A stretch of 64,000 nt of DNA from the NCBI GenBank assembly GCA_041392805.1, contig JAWKLJ010000003.1:1-64000 (forward strand), given 5' to 3'. Source of the DNA: Saprospiraceae bacterium (GTDB taxonomy: Bacteria; Bacteroidota; Bacteroidia; Chitinophagales; Saprospiraceae). Below are positions 9,828-19,200 of the stretch, piece after piece. The first letter of the stretch is position 1. Each line of letters opens with the position of its first letter. The notes under the pieces were generated by a model. The model saw nothing but the letters and a program-made list of their open reading frames with translations, searched no databases and was not told the origin of the DNA. Position numbers and translations under genes: made by a program.

Positions 9828-10056
9828 CCGATACAATAACGAAAGCATTCAAAACATTCCCATCTTTCCAACGAAATTCAAAAATACATTAGCGAAAATG
9901 TAGCCTCCGAATTCCGGACAGCTTTGTAGCAAAACATTTTGATCATCAAAAAACTTTGCTATGCTACGCTTATCCTTTTTATTCGGAATCTTCTTGTGTT
10001 TTTTCTCTATCACCGCCACTTGTTCCCAGGTCGACTACATCGTCATTCCTTTTCAA
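9828..10056 (+). repeat. Direct repeat copy 2: leader and signal-peptide region of the second aspartyl-protease-like gene
   Basis: Second copy of the repeat at 8730-8958, 1098 bp downstream. The untranslated part is almost identical. Differences accumulate in the signal peptide codons and the coding regions beyond are only moderately similar. Confidence 0.9.
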
Positions 10057-10941
10057 ACCAAAGGCAAAACGATCGTCATTCAGGGAAGCGTCAACGGCCG
10101 CGTCGGCAATCTGATCCTTGATACCGGTATACCTAAAATGGTGCTGAATGCAACTTATGCCGAAAGCGCCAGCCTCTTCAGCAATAAAGAGTTTGGCGGC
10201 GTCCAATCAATAGACGGCACCGTTCACAATGGCGGGATAAGTTTAATATCTCTCGCAATACAAGAATTTTCCGCTAAAATCGGCGCCGATGTCCTTGATC
10301 TAAAACCTATAGAACGGCAAAAAGGGATAAACATCCTGGGTATCGTTGGTCTAAATCTCTTTAGAAAATACGAATTTGAAATCGACTTTTTCTCGAAAGA
10401 GATCCGTCTCTACCGCTTGGATAAGAAAGGCGTCCGCCGGATGCTGCAACCCCAGGCATTGCCTTCGCAGACACTTTCGCTCCGGTATGAGGGTGATCTG
10501 CCCTGTATTACTGCTAATTTGAATGGCAAATCGCTCCAATTGGGACTGGATACCGGTGCTGAGATCAATTTGCTTTCTGCAAAACTTTTTGAAGAATCAA
10601 GCGATCAATTCAAAAATGTACAAACCAAAATACTGATGGATCTTACGGGAAAACGGAGCGCTGCTTTTTCCGCTCAAACAGACGGTCTGCAAATTGGCGT
10701 CATTGATATGCCAGTAGTGAACGCCCTTTTCGTCCCACTCAATACGCATTACGGGGGCATAGGCGGCAAAAATATTGACGGCTTGCTTGGTTATGAGTTT
10801 TTCCAACACTTTCGCACGGCCATTAATTTTAAGAAACGGCAGGTCTATCTGTGGGACGCCAGGGCGATAGAGAATGAACAAATGCTGCTGATCACTTTAG
10901 GCCAAAAGAACTTGAATAGGGTAGGGGCAAAAAAGACATAA
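9961..10941 (+). CDS. Secreted retropepsin-like aspartyl protease family protein, copy 2 (326 aa)
   Basis: Tandem paralog of the preceding gene. The same signal peptide type (FLFGIFLCFFSITATCS) precedes two lobes with LILDTGIPK (Asp about 54) and LGLDTGAEIN (Asp about 197), each followed by Gly-rich strands (NILGIVGLN, DGLLGYEFF). Both lobes keep the canonical DTG. Each gene carries its own copy of the leader, so they are probably transcribed independently rather than as one operon. Known family members cleave peptides in the periplasm or act as non-proteolytic binding proteins; substrate unknown. Confidence 0.75.
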   Translation: MLRLSFLFGIFLCFFSITATCSQVDYIVIPFQTKGKTIVIQGSVNGRVGNLILDTGIPKMVLNATYAESASLFSNKEFGGVQSIDGTVHNGGISLISLAIQEFSAKIGADVLDLKPIERQKGINILGIVGLNLFRKYEFEIDFFSKEIRLYRLDKKGVRRMLQPQALPSQTLSLRYEGDLPCITANLNGKSLQLGLDTGAEINLLSAKLFEESSDQFKNVQTKILMDLTGKRSAAFSAQTDGLQIGVIDMPVVNALFVPLNTHYGGIGGKNIDGLLGYEFFQHFRTAINFKKRQVYLWDARAIENEQMLLITLGQKNLNRVGAKKT

Positions 10942-11257
10942 TTAGATCTACCGCTATACGACAAGCTCTTTAGTCAACACATGCTTGTTGAGCGTGGTTA
11001 TTTTGCAATCCAATTCCACAGTGAGCCGTAGAGTCTCTAAAAAAAGCAAACTGCATTTCACAGAGGGTGTGTGAGGTAGAAACCTATCTACTTAACATAA
11101 GTATAGTTATAGGGAAGAAATAATTGGCTGCTTTTTAGCGGGTTTTGGACCGAACAAGAAAGCAGATTATGGTGTTTAAGCAATGGTTCACTCTTTTTTC
11201 TGCATTTAGAACACTGACTATAATGGACAAGTTTTTGTAAGATTATTTTTGCCCCTT
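10942..11257. other. Non-coding stretch, nothing recognised
   Basis: About 315 bases between convergent genes. I see no open frame with coding character, no strong terminator hairpin and no repeat shared with the rest of the window. The base composition becomes AT-richer toward the HNH remnant. Confidence 0.5.
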
Positions 11258-11678
11258 TTATCTTAGTATTTTATACTTTCCCGCTTGTATTAATATCTGT
11301 CTATCTATTACCGCTTCTACATCGTTGAAATTTAAAATTTTAATGGTAGCCTGAGCCACTTCTGTGTTGGGCAAAATAAGGCCATTCTCAAGATAAAAAT
11401 GATCTAACCATTTGTCAATTCTTGGGTTGAAAAACCTTACAAATTTTTCTGATTCGAAAAGATATGTACCTACCATCTGAGCCTTTATTTCTATTACAAA
11501 ATTGACATGCGAATGCAAGATTTTGTTCGATCGTTTTTCCTCCATGCTTAAGACTGATGATGTGGTCTATATGGCAGGTATGAAAGGTGTCTTCCTGAGA
11601 AATTAGACAATATTCACAAGCGTAATTTCCTCTTTCAGCAGTAAGGGTGCGTAAATCTTCTGGAATATATTGACTCAT
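11258..11678 (-). pseudogene. HNH endonuclease broken by a single-base frameshift
   Basis: The first frame (start 11678) gives a Cys4-type HNH nuclease: NYACEYCLIS, CHIDHIISLKHGG (the His-rich catalytic motif), then LAFACQFCNRNKGSD. A second frame then carries the expected continuation, FVRFFNPRIDKW, DHFYLENG, and an end reading IQAGKY. The shift is at GGCTCAGATGGTAGG on the coding strand: removing one G after GAT restores GSDVGTYLF. The fold with its zinc and catalytic residues is complete before the break, so a truncated product might still fold. It overlaps the small upstream gene by four bases (ATGA), indicating a two-gene operon. Confidence 0.8.
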
Positions 11679-11911
11679 GCGGCAAGTATCAGATGGGCTT
11701 TTGCTTTTGCTCTACGCATCAAATGCTCCAAAATCTCATAATTTTCTAATTCTTTTTTTTCATCATCTGTTATACCTCCCGTCTTTTCCTTATAAATCAA
11801 ATACTCATATCGCTGACTTGACTTTTCGGACGGCTTAAAGGAGATTACATCTCCAGGACTTTTTGATGCAATGAAGTCTACTATTTCGTCAAATATGGCA
11901 GAAGAAATCAT
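11675..11911 (-). CDS. Small acidic/basic helical protein paired with the HNH nuclease (78 aa)
   Basis: The protein begins MISSAIFDEIVDFIAS and ends in a helical tail (LENYEILEHLMRRAKAKAHL). From memory, short proteins of this form often precede HNH endonuclease genes in cyanobacteria and Bacteroidota. The stop overlaps the HNH start by four bases, so the two are translationally coupled. A role as regulator, inhibitor or antitoxin of the nuclease is an inference from the pairing only. It survives intact although the nuclease is frameshifted. Confidence 0.65.
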   Translation of the reverse strand: MISSAIFDEIVDFIASKSPGDVISFKPSEKSSQRYEYLIYKEKTGGITDDEKKELENYEILEHLMRRAKAKAHLILAA

Positions 11912-12578
11912 ATTGTTTTTATTTGAAGTTTGAGATTTGTTTCGATTCTTCGAAAGCCTGGATTACCAAAATTAAATATAATTGAGACGTATCCTACACT
12001 AGAAAGCGGCTCGTTCATCAAAACGAATCTACATACTTTTATACTCCCAATAAAATACGATGTTTATTTTGGTTTTCATAACTAATGCTTCTTTCTGCGC
12101 TTTAAAAATTTGGCTACATCTACCTTTTTAAAACATTGATACTGCAATGTTGGTTCACTTCTATAGTTTAGCCAATTTCTTAGTGCTAAAATCGATTCAG
12201 CCTCCAAAATAAGCTTTTCTTAAACAAAATGTACTCTTTTCTGGAATTGAACGAAGTGGAATCTCAGCCTGAAAGTCAGAATAGAAATATCAGTTCTACT
12301 GAACAAATCAGTAACATTCTTGCTTTGTTTTGGCTTATTGCCCAGCAAATGGCCCTTTTCCTCCCCTCTCCTATCAAATCCAATCTTTCCTGAAACTATA
12401 CTTATGTTAAGTAGAAGCAATTCTCTTCACAGCTCCCTTTGAAATAAATTTTGATTCTTTAGAATGTAATGGCTGACAAAGAGTCAATTATTCCTATTTA
12501 TAGTACAAAGTCGAAATATGAAATTTCCCCCTTTCGACTTGGAACTTCCGATTTTTGCCCAAGCTTAGAAAGGTAGCC
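11912..12578. other. AT-rich gap, no gene supported
   Basis: About 670 bases with only a few short chance frames. On the minus strand upstream of the 78-aa gene, TAATTTTG near 11970 resembles a Bacteroidota -7 box but lacks a partner TTG at proper spacing. Nothing else is recognised. Confidence 0.4.
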
Positions 12579-12613
12579 CTACAGTTCGCCCAACTGGCTG
12601 GCTTCAAAGACAA

Positions 12614-13015
12614 CTACCGCCAGTTTAGCAAAAGCGGCAATTGCCTGGAAACGGCTGCTTTCAGAGAATCTGCGCCGGCAGCACCCATGAAACCGGCCAT
12701 TTCTTCGTAAGTCCAGCCGAAGTGCTGTTTCATCGCTTTAAAACGCTGTTTCCACTCCTCCTCGACTCGTTCGAGCATTTTCTTGCGGATAAAAGCGAAG
12801 GTCTCGTCTGAATAGGCATCTTTTTGGGTTAGTTCGATAAATCGCAAGGTAACCTCCGCTTCTGTGGCGAAGGGATTTTCTTTTTTCACATCGCTCCGTA
12901 CTTTGTCTGCCACAAATTGGTAACCACTTAGGAAAAACGCCGCTTTGCGAGCGTCTGGTAGCTGAGCATACCATTTAGCATAAGCAAGGTCAGCTGCTTC
13001 GCTTGCTTTGACCAA
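12614..13015 (-). CDS. Unknown helical protein with probable C-terminal frameshift (133 aa)
   Basis: I cannot name this family. The product is largely helical and charged: a conserved-looking N-terminus (AKWYAQLPDARKAAFFLSGYQF), then EVTLRFIEL, and a helix-turn-helix-like segment (YEEMAGFMGAAGADSLKAAV). The annotated frame ends SRQLPLLLNWR. One base further on, another frame reads AFAKLAVVVFEASQLGEL and stops at 12579. That hydrophobic/amphipathic tail is a more natural ending after SRQLP. Adding one G after CCG would join them, so I suspect a single-base deletion. The gene stands alone; co-orientation with the HNH pair downstream is loose, with a 700-bp gap. Confidence 0.6.
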   Translation of the reverse strand: MVKASEAADLAYAKWYAQLPDARKAAFFLSGYQFVADKVRSDVKKENPFATEAEVTLRFIELTQKDAYSDETFAFIRKKMLERVEEEWKQRFKAMKQHFGWTYEEMAGFMGAAGADSLKAAVSRQLPLLLNWR

Positions 13016-13386
13016 GTTAGAATTATCCCTAGCTATGAATAGGCCTCCAGATCAGATTCATTTACACAATAATGGCCACATAGACACTTCCGCTCGGCTT
13101 GTTGTATCTAATTTCTGTCGGGAAGGTTTCACTGCAATCTTTACTATTCATTCTGAGTATACAGCCCCTAATTCACTGAGTCTATCAATACTCATGTTTG
13201 TTTCGTCTTCCGTTAAATGGAGATTAAATAATGGTAATTATTTTTCTTAAAAAACTGAATAACAGTTATTTATATACATATTTTTGTCTTTGTTTTTGTG
13301 GTAATTTAATGAAATTGTCTTTTTATAAATATGTGTTTTAACCTATGTTTACGTTCTAATTTCATTTCAACAACTAAATCAAAAAA
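13016..13386. other. Intergenic leader region of the propeller-trefoil gene
   Basis: About 370 bases between divergent genes, with AT-rich runs after 13240. TATTTTTG at 13279-13286 fits the -7 box TAnnTTTG for the gene at 13387, but I see no TTG about 19 bases upstream, so the promoter is only a candidate. No other structure is seen. Confidence 0.35.
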
Positions 13387-15054
13387 ATGACAACAAAAGT
13401 GGCTTTAAAGGGAGATCCGATTACACCGAGATTGGACCATTATGAAACAAAGGAAAAATGGAATCATGAAGTTGCATTATGTGCCGCTGGAAGGAGTATT
13501 GCTATTTCCACTTATTTTGGTGAATGGGATGATGACCACCCTTCTGGACATGTAGATATCTTTCAATGGAATGACAAGAATTGGGAACAGGTTGGTGATT
13601 CTATTAAGGGAGAAAATATTGGTGACCACTTCGGATATAGATTAGCGATCACCGCTGATGGAAAGAGGGTGTTCATTTCTGGAAGTCGAGAAAATGACAA
13701 AAGGGGAAGCGTAGGGGTATATGAGCTACATAATAATCATTGGATTTGTATTTATAAGTTTACTGGTCAAAGCGGTGAGCGTATCGGTAGAGATATTGCC
13801 ATCTCAGAAGATGGCCGTCGTATTGCATTTGGAAATTATTATAACAAGGTGAAAGTGTATGAGCAAAAGGCTAATGATAGTAAACAATGGACTCAAATTG
13901 GTGAAATAACAGGTGACAAGAACGGTGATCAATTTGGAAGTGCCGTTGACCTGTCAGCAGACGGCAATATACTTGTGGTTGGGGCGAAAGGAAAATATGG
14001 TGTCAAAGATGAAGAGAGCCCTGGGAAGGTCCAAGTTTTCAGATATGATGACAATAAGCAGTGGTCGCCCATTGGGCAGAATCTGCGCGGTCGTGCTGCA
14101 GGAGAATTTTTCGGCTCTATCTTGACTTGTTCTAGCAACGGCCAATATATTGCTGCTGGCACCAACTCGGGTAATAAAGAACCTGGTCTCAGCGGTACTG
14201 GCGAAGTACGTTGGTTCCATCTGAAAGATAACAATTGGGAACAGATTGGTGGGATAATAGAAGGACATCATGAGAATGTGCAATATGGCCTAGATCTAGC
14301 TTTGTCCAGCGATGGAAAAAGACTAGCTGTATCGTCATTAGGTAATGGGGATATTGAACCCCAGGTCCACATTTATGATCTCAATCTTACTGGAAAAGAT
14401 TATCAACCTTCGTTTGAGATCACTCCACCACCTGATTCTGATAATCATACCTTTGCCAATCACATTTCTTTTACTGCTGATGGCAGGACCATTGCCGTAT
14501 CGGATGCAGCTGAACGCAAGGTTTATGTGTACAAATTGCCACAGTCAGTCTATGTAGTAAATACTATTGAAGATCAAGCAGTTTATGCGATTGAAGGTTC
14601 TGGTAAATATTTAGATATGTACATTAAGGCAAATGGCCCCCAACTATCCAAACAAGTGCATATGGCAACTTTGCCTGATCCGCTGACTGATAAAGAGCTC
14701 GAAGAATTCCTTTTCCGCGCACACAAGACGCAAAATTCCATCAAGTTCGAGAGTATTAAATACCCCGGCTATTATCTGGCTAAAGCCAAAGATAGGATCG
14801 ATAATCGCTATCCTATATTCAAACTGGAGCTCTTACAACCCCAAAATGCCGAAGAGCAAAGCAGAGCTGCTTTCTTAATTCAGGGTGGCTACAATTCTCA
14901 ACCGAATAGCTTTGCTTTTGTGCAATCAGCCGGAAACAGTTTTTTTATGACCAATAGAGGGATTGATTTACAAGTTATGCAAACTAGTCAATATTTTGAT
15001 AATTACCCTGAAAAAAGAGATGAGGTCTCCTTTCATCTACATAAGAAAGAATAA
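13387..15054 (+). CDS. Beta-propeller protein with C-terminal AbfB-like beta-trefoil (555 aa)
   Basis: About seven blades of the form GDHFGYRLAITADGKRVFISG, GDQFGSAVDLSADGNILVVGA, VQYGLDLALSSDGKRLAVSS fill residues 20-390. They combine a WD40-like 'S.DGk.la' core with FG-GAP-like GD.FG motifs. A trefoil follows: NSIKFESIKYPGYYLAKA at about residue 455 matches the arabinofuranosidase-B (AbfB) carbohydrate-binding fold, and related strands end the protein. There is no signal peptide (MTTKVALKGDPIT), so it appears cytosolic or is exported by an unrecognised route. It stands alone between decayed genes, with a strong terminator after it. A binding or scaffold role is inferred. Confidence 0.7.
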   Translation: MTTKVALKGDPITPRLDHYETKEKWNHEVALCAAGRSIAISTYFGEWDDDHPSGHVDIFQWNDKNWEQVGDSIKGENIGDHFGYRLAITADGKRVFISGSRENDKRGSVGVYELHNNHWICIYKFTGQSGERIGRDIAISEDGRRIAFGNYYNKVKVYEQKANDSKQWTQIGEITGDKNGDQFGSAVDLSADGNILVVGAKGKYGVKDEESPGKVQVFRYDDNKQWSPIGQNLRGRAAGEFFGSILTCSSNGQYIAAGTNSGNKEPGLSGTGEVRWFHLKDNNWEQIGGIIEGHHENVQYGLDLALSSDGKRLAVSSLGNGDIEPQVHIYDLNLTGKDYQPSFEITPPPDSDNHTFANHISFTADGRTIAVSDAAERKVYVYKLPQSVYVVNTIEDQAVYAIEGSGKYLDMYIKANGPQLSKQVHMATLPDPLTDKELEEFLFRAHKTQNSIKFESIKYPGYYLAKAKDRIDNRYPIFKLELLQPQNAEEQSRAAFLIQGGYNSQPNSFAFVQSAGNSFFMTNRGIDLQVMQTSQYFDNYPEKRDEVSFHLHKKE

Positions 15055-15085
15055 TTTGCCACTTTGCCGTATTTGACGAACCCAA

Positions 15086-15126
15086 AACAGCCAGTGACTA
15101 TCAATTGGTTACTGGCTGTTTTTATT
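15086..15126 (+). terminator. Rho-independent terminator of the propeller-trefoil gene
   Basis: Inverted arms AACAGCCAGT and ACTGGCTGTT enclose a short loop, followed by TTTATT. It lies 31 bp past the stop codon at 15054. Confidence 0.8.
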
Positions 15127-15138
15127 ATGTTTTCAGTG

Positions 15139-15410
15139 TAGGAAGATATTATTCACCAATACACCTCCCCAGTCTCCCGTAGAGGGGCTAGTCGTATTGC
15201 CATTCTTGTTGCTATCCCCACCGAAAGCATCATCTTCTATGTCTGTGAAACAATAGGTTGATCCACCGTGCTTCTCGCTTCAATAGATCCACTGATATCA
15301 AACATATTTTGCCAATCCGAATCATTGTGCTTAATGATTACGCCTGGATCGATGACCAAACTAGTCTGTGCTCCAATCGTTAGAACATCATTCAATACAT
15401 AAGTTTGACT
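15139..15410 (-). pseudogene. Remnant of a parallel beta-helix surface protein
   Basis: The minus strand reads TSLVIDPGVIIKHN, then SGSIEARSTVDQPIVSQT and a stop. After a frame change it continues FTDIEDDAFGGDSNKNG, then STGDWGGVLVNN. This is the typical right-handed beta-helix wording of Bacteroidota surface proteins (L.I.PGV.I, G...A.GT.D.PIVFTS, GDWGG). The frame breaks exactly where family members read PIVFT. No start or complete gene remains on either side, so it is a decayed fragment. Confidence 0.65.
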
Positions 15411-15588
15411 TTACTATTTTTTTTTCGCTGAGCCTTCGTCGGAAGCCAATCACCAATTGAGGGCCAACCGCAGGAGTCCAGGAGTAAGCACAGTCTGTTT
15501 TTCGCTTGTCGCTAGAGTAGTTTTTTGTCCGGCCGCCTTAACTTTTTTGCGGAGGCCTTCCCAGCGCGGGCTGGCTTAATCGGGGTAG

Positions 15589-15793
15589 GACAACCAACGG
15601 AACAGGATTGTACGACAGGGCCCTAAGTTCTTGATAATTAACGTACTGATCTATGCTACTCTTTAATGTTGGTTAGTGAACTTAGCCTAAGTTTTTTCTA
15701 CTTTTGTGCTCATCTTGCGCTAAATCAGAGCAATTTTAGTCAAAAAAATCGACACTTTCTATCTTACCGTACAATCCTGTTCCACTGGTTGTC
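15589..15793. mobile_element. 205-bp inverted-repeat element (MITE-like)
   Basis: The ends are imperfect inverted repeats of about 29 bp sharing GACAACCA..GGAACAGGATT and GTACG: 15589-15617 forward and 15765-15793 in reverse. The interior has no gene. No target duplication is obvious. Its right end lies 7 bp from the premature stop of a WD40 gene fragment, so its insertion, or a rearrangement at it, probably truncated that gene. The family is not recognised, and these ends differ from the two IS5-like MITEs elsewhere in the window. Confidence 0.6.
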
Positions 15794-15799
15794 GGAGGC

Positions 15800-16162
15800 C
15801 TATACGCCGGCTATCAAATAGCTCTTTGGTATAAAGGCCAGCTTCTGATAGAATTGATCTACTTCCTGAAACGCCTCTTCTTCCTTCAAGGCGATTTCAG
15901 GAAGCTTGACAGGTATTAGACCCACCTGCAATTTGCCAGTTATATCCCATATTAGGGTATGTGCCTCACTACTTGTGGCTAGCCAGTGGCCGTCTTTCGA
16001 AATGGTTGCCGTATGGGCTGTTCCCTCCTTTGAGTTGCCATCAAGATCGGATTTGGCAAAGGTCGTTGGGGTATTAATGAGTAATTTGAAGTCTTCTTGG
16101 GTCCATAGTGCAGGTGGATACAGCATGAGGCTGCCAAAAAAGACCAATAGTAGATGTTTCAT
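15800..16162 (-). pseudogene. Truncated secreted WD40 protein (120 aa left)
   Basis: A signal peptide (MKHLLLVFFGSLMLYPPALW) is followed by one WD40 blade (AHTATISKDGHWLATSSEAHTLIWDITGKL) and a helical region that stops abruptly (KSYLIAGV). This is the opening of a WD40-caspase type protein like the two complete ones upstream on the same strand. The stop falls next to the 205-bp inverted-repeat element, so the rest of the gene is lost. It begins 133 bp after the end of the WD40-caspase-ankyrin gene and may once have been a seventh cistron of that cluster. Confidence 0.65.
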
Positions 16163-16257
16163 ATGGTTTTGTTTTAGGTGGCTGAAAATGGCTCTCTCTA
16201 ACTTGTCAATAGCTAGGGGTAGTTTATAACTACAACTCCCCTATGTTTTTCACGCCT

Positions 16258-16281
16258 ATTGCAGGTGTTTTTCACCGCAAT
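16258..16281. repeat. Degenerate copy of the ATTGCAGGTG hairpin
   Basis: ATTGCAGGTG-TTTTT-CACC-GCAAT followed by CCCCC. It matches, with one base lost from the stem, the perfect hairpin at 38601-38625 that is also followed by CCCCC. It lies just downstream of the stop of the WD40-caspase-ankyrin gene and could help end that transcript, although there is no T-run in the right orientation. Confidence 0.5.
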
Positions 16282-16295
16282 CCCCCGTGGTATTT

Positions 16296-19200
16296 TCACC
16301 GACAATCCGCTCTCTTCTTAATCTGTTGCGCAATCTCTGGCAGATCCAACGCCAAGGCAATGTCCAAAGCTTTCTGCCCTTCAGCATTGACAAGGGAGCA
16401 ATCCAAGGACTCCTGCTCCAGTAAAAATCTGCAGAAGCCTTTAAGCTTCTTTTTGTAGGCCAACATCAGCGCTGTATCTCCTTCCTTATTACGCAAGTTG
16501 AGGTTAGCTTGAGCTTCTACTAATTGCTCCATTCTTCCGTAAGACTTATTTTGAGTAGCTAGCATTAGAGGTGTCCAGCCATTCTGGCCTTGGATATTGA
16601 AGTCGGCCCCGAGCTCTTTTAGTTGCTTCATATAACCCACTAAATCATAATTTATGGCCCCACCGCGGCTTATATAATGTGAGATGGTCCAGCCAAACTT
16701 ATCTCTGGCATTGATGTTTTGATTGGAAAGCAACCACGTGGTTCGTGCGATACTGACCTGACTCCGCAACCACCAGTTCTCAGAAATATCTTTGGGATTG
16801 GATTTTACATACAGTAGTGCCGGTGTATCCCCTTCTTGTATGCCAACATTGATATTCGCCGATCGCTGTAAAAGATAGTTCATGACCTCTGTCCGGCGTT
16901 GACTGGCGGCCCATTGCAATGCGGTCCAACCCGTATATTGATCATCTTGCGGATTGTATTCTGGATCATCTATGGGCATACGCAAATTTTCTACCAAATA
17001 TTTCAGTATCTCGAGCTGACCCTTGGCAGCTACTATGCATTGAAGGTTTCCATAATATCCTCCTCCTACTCGATTAGTCCAAATGACACCCTTGGAGCTT
17101 AGACTGGGCCTATAAGCCATCACCTCTTTGATAAATGCTAAGTCGCCGATTTCATGGACGAGCTGCATAAATAGGCTTGCCCCGTAACCATCTATTGTAT
17201 TCAAGGAAGCACCGCTTTTCAATAGCTGACGAATAGCCGCTTTATCTTTATTTTTGATGGCGACAAACAAATCACGGTCTGTTGAGCCTGGATATGCCAT
17301 TAATTCGTGCAAGGTGAGTAGTTCTTTTTGTGAAGCCAGCTGGGCAATTGTATTTCCTGCTTTAGTTTGTAGACTGGTATCTGCCCCTGCGATCAACAGT
17401 TCATTGAAGGTTGAATAGTGTTCATGAATGCCCGCCAGCATGAGGGGAGTCCATCCGTCTTTCGCTGGCAGATTTATATCTAGTCCTTTGTTGACTAAGG
17501 ATCGTACCATATCTGTTTCTCCCCAACGAGCTGCATAATGCAGGGCCGACCAGCCGGCTTTGTCTGTGGCGAAGATGTTTGCGCCTAGTTCAATCAATAA
17601 CTGGCCTATCTCAAAGTTTTTGGGTTTGCTGAAGGCTAAAAGCAGAGGTGTCTTGTTGTTTTTACTTTCTTTCTTTTCTATATCAGCGCCTTTTTGCACA
17701 AGGTACCGGATTGCTTTTCTAACTCCTTCGTTTTTGTATCTTCTTGTGTAAGCTGCCCACTGTAAGGCTGTCCATCCATTTCTTTGCTGGGTTTCTACAT
17801 TCCACCCCTCACTATCTACTGGTATGTGCAATTGCTCTACTAGGTATTGCAGCATCTTGATTTTCCCTTCGGATGCGGCAACGGCGGTTAGGCCACCAAA
17901 ATAGTCATAGTCATTCCAGTGATAGCTGTATTTTGGATAGTAGGCAGCCTGCGGATAAGGGTCAGCCCCTAGATCAACCAGTTTCTGGAGAGTGGATGGA
18001 TCATCTTCTTCTTGTTTGTCAATTGCTTTCATCAACCAGGTACTACCATCTGCAAAGACTTGATGAACATTTATCCCTTGATCAATAATGGTATGGAAAT
18101 CTTCCTTTGAAGCTCTTCCTTGCCAATCTTGCCAGTCAGACTCGTTGCCAGTTTTATATTGAAAAATTTCAAAATCGTTATACAGATAGTCTACCCGATT
18201 TAAGGGCTGTTGGCGATTCTGGGTGAGCTTAGGCACCTCTACAGTCAGATATTGCTGGATCTCCGAAATGGTAATGATATGATCGCCATTTCGATCACTC
18301 CTTAGTGTTCTATCCAGGTCTTTTTCGACTGCCAGGGCTTTGCGCAAACAATGTGTAAACACCCCGTTTTGAAAGCGGTCCCCTTCAATGGCATATTCAG
18401 CCCCGCCGGCAGCGGCGATAATTACTGCCCCTGAGTTTCGCCGAAGATCTACGTAGGTGTTCTTCATCAGCTCAAAGGAATTGTCTAAACCGATGCGTCG
18501 CTTCTGTACTGTTTTGTTTGTAAAGGAACGGAAAGTGACCTCACCATCTACCTCCTGTTTCTTAGTTACTAATTCTACTTCTTCCTTATCTACTTCCCCC
18601 GCATGGCAAGCATCTATGAGCAGCGCCTTCTGTCGAGCTGGTATCTCATTCAGCAAATTCTCCATTTCGTCAAAGGCTATGCCTTGAGCAGCTGGATTAG
18701 CAAAATCTACCTGATGTGTGGCAAAATAATAGTTAAGTTGATCGTCTAGCAATCCGTGACCAGCCAAGAAAACAATTACCCGATCTTCTGGACGGCTTTG
18801 CATTAACTTCTCTTTCACGGCCAAGATTTCTTGGCGATTGGCTGCTTCATCCAGAAATTGATGGACATGAATTTTTCGATAAGCCGTGGGCCGGGAGGTG
18901 AATAAGGCCGCAACATCGCGGGCGTCTTTGGCGGCATATTTCAAATTCATATCCGCTTCGCGATATTTGGATACCCCCACTACTACTAGGTGTAAGTCGG
19001 GTTTTTCGGAACTACTTCGCCTGATCTCGAAGGACTGCTGCAGAGAAGTGGCTCCTTTTTCGTTAATAACCAAAAATTGAAAGCGATTAGAACCTGATAC
19101 CAAGGGTAAGCTGAGATTTATTCTCGCCTTTCTGCCCTTAAGTACATCTTCTCCCTCCTGAAAAGAAAGTGGCACCTCATTCTGGAATACCTGCAACCGG

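Noticed and set aside
12220..12420. A 66-codon minus-strand frame in the AT-rich gap
   Set aside because: No domain, no start signal and composition of noncoding DNA.
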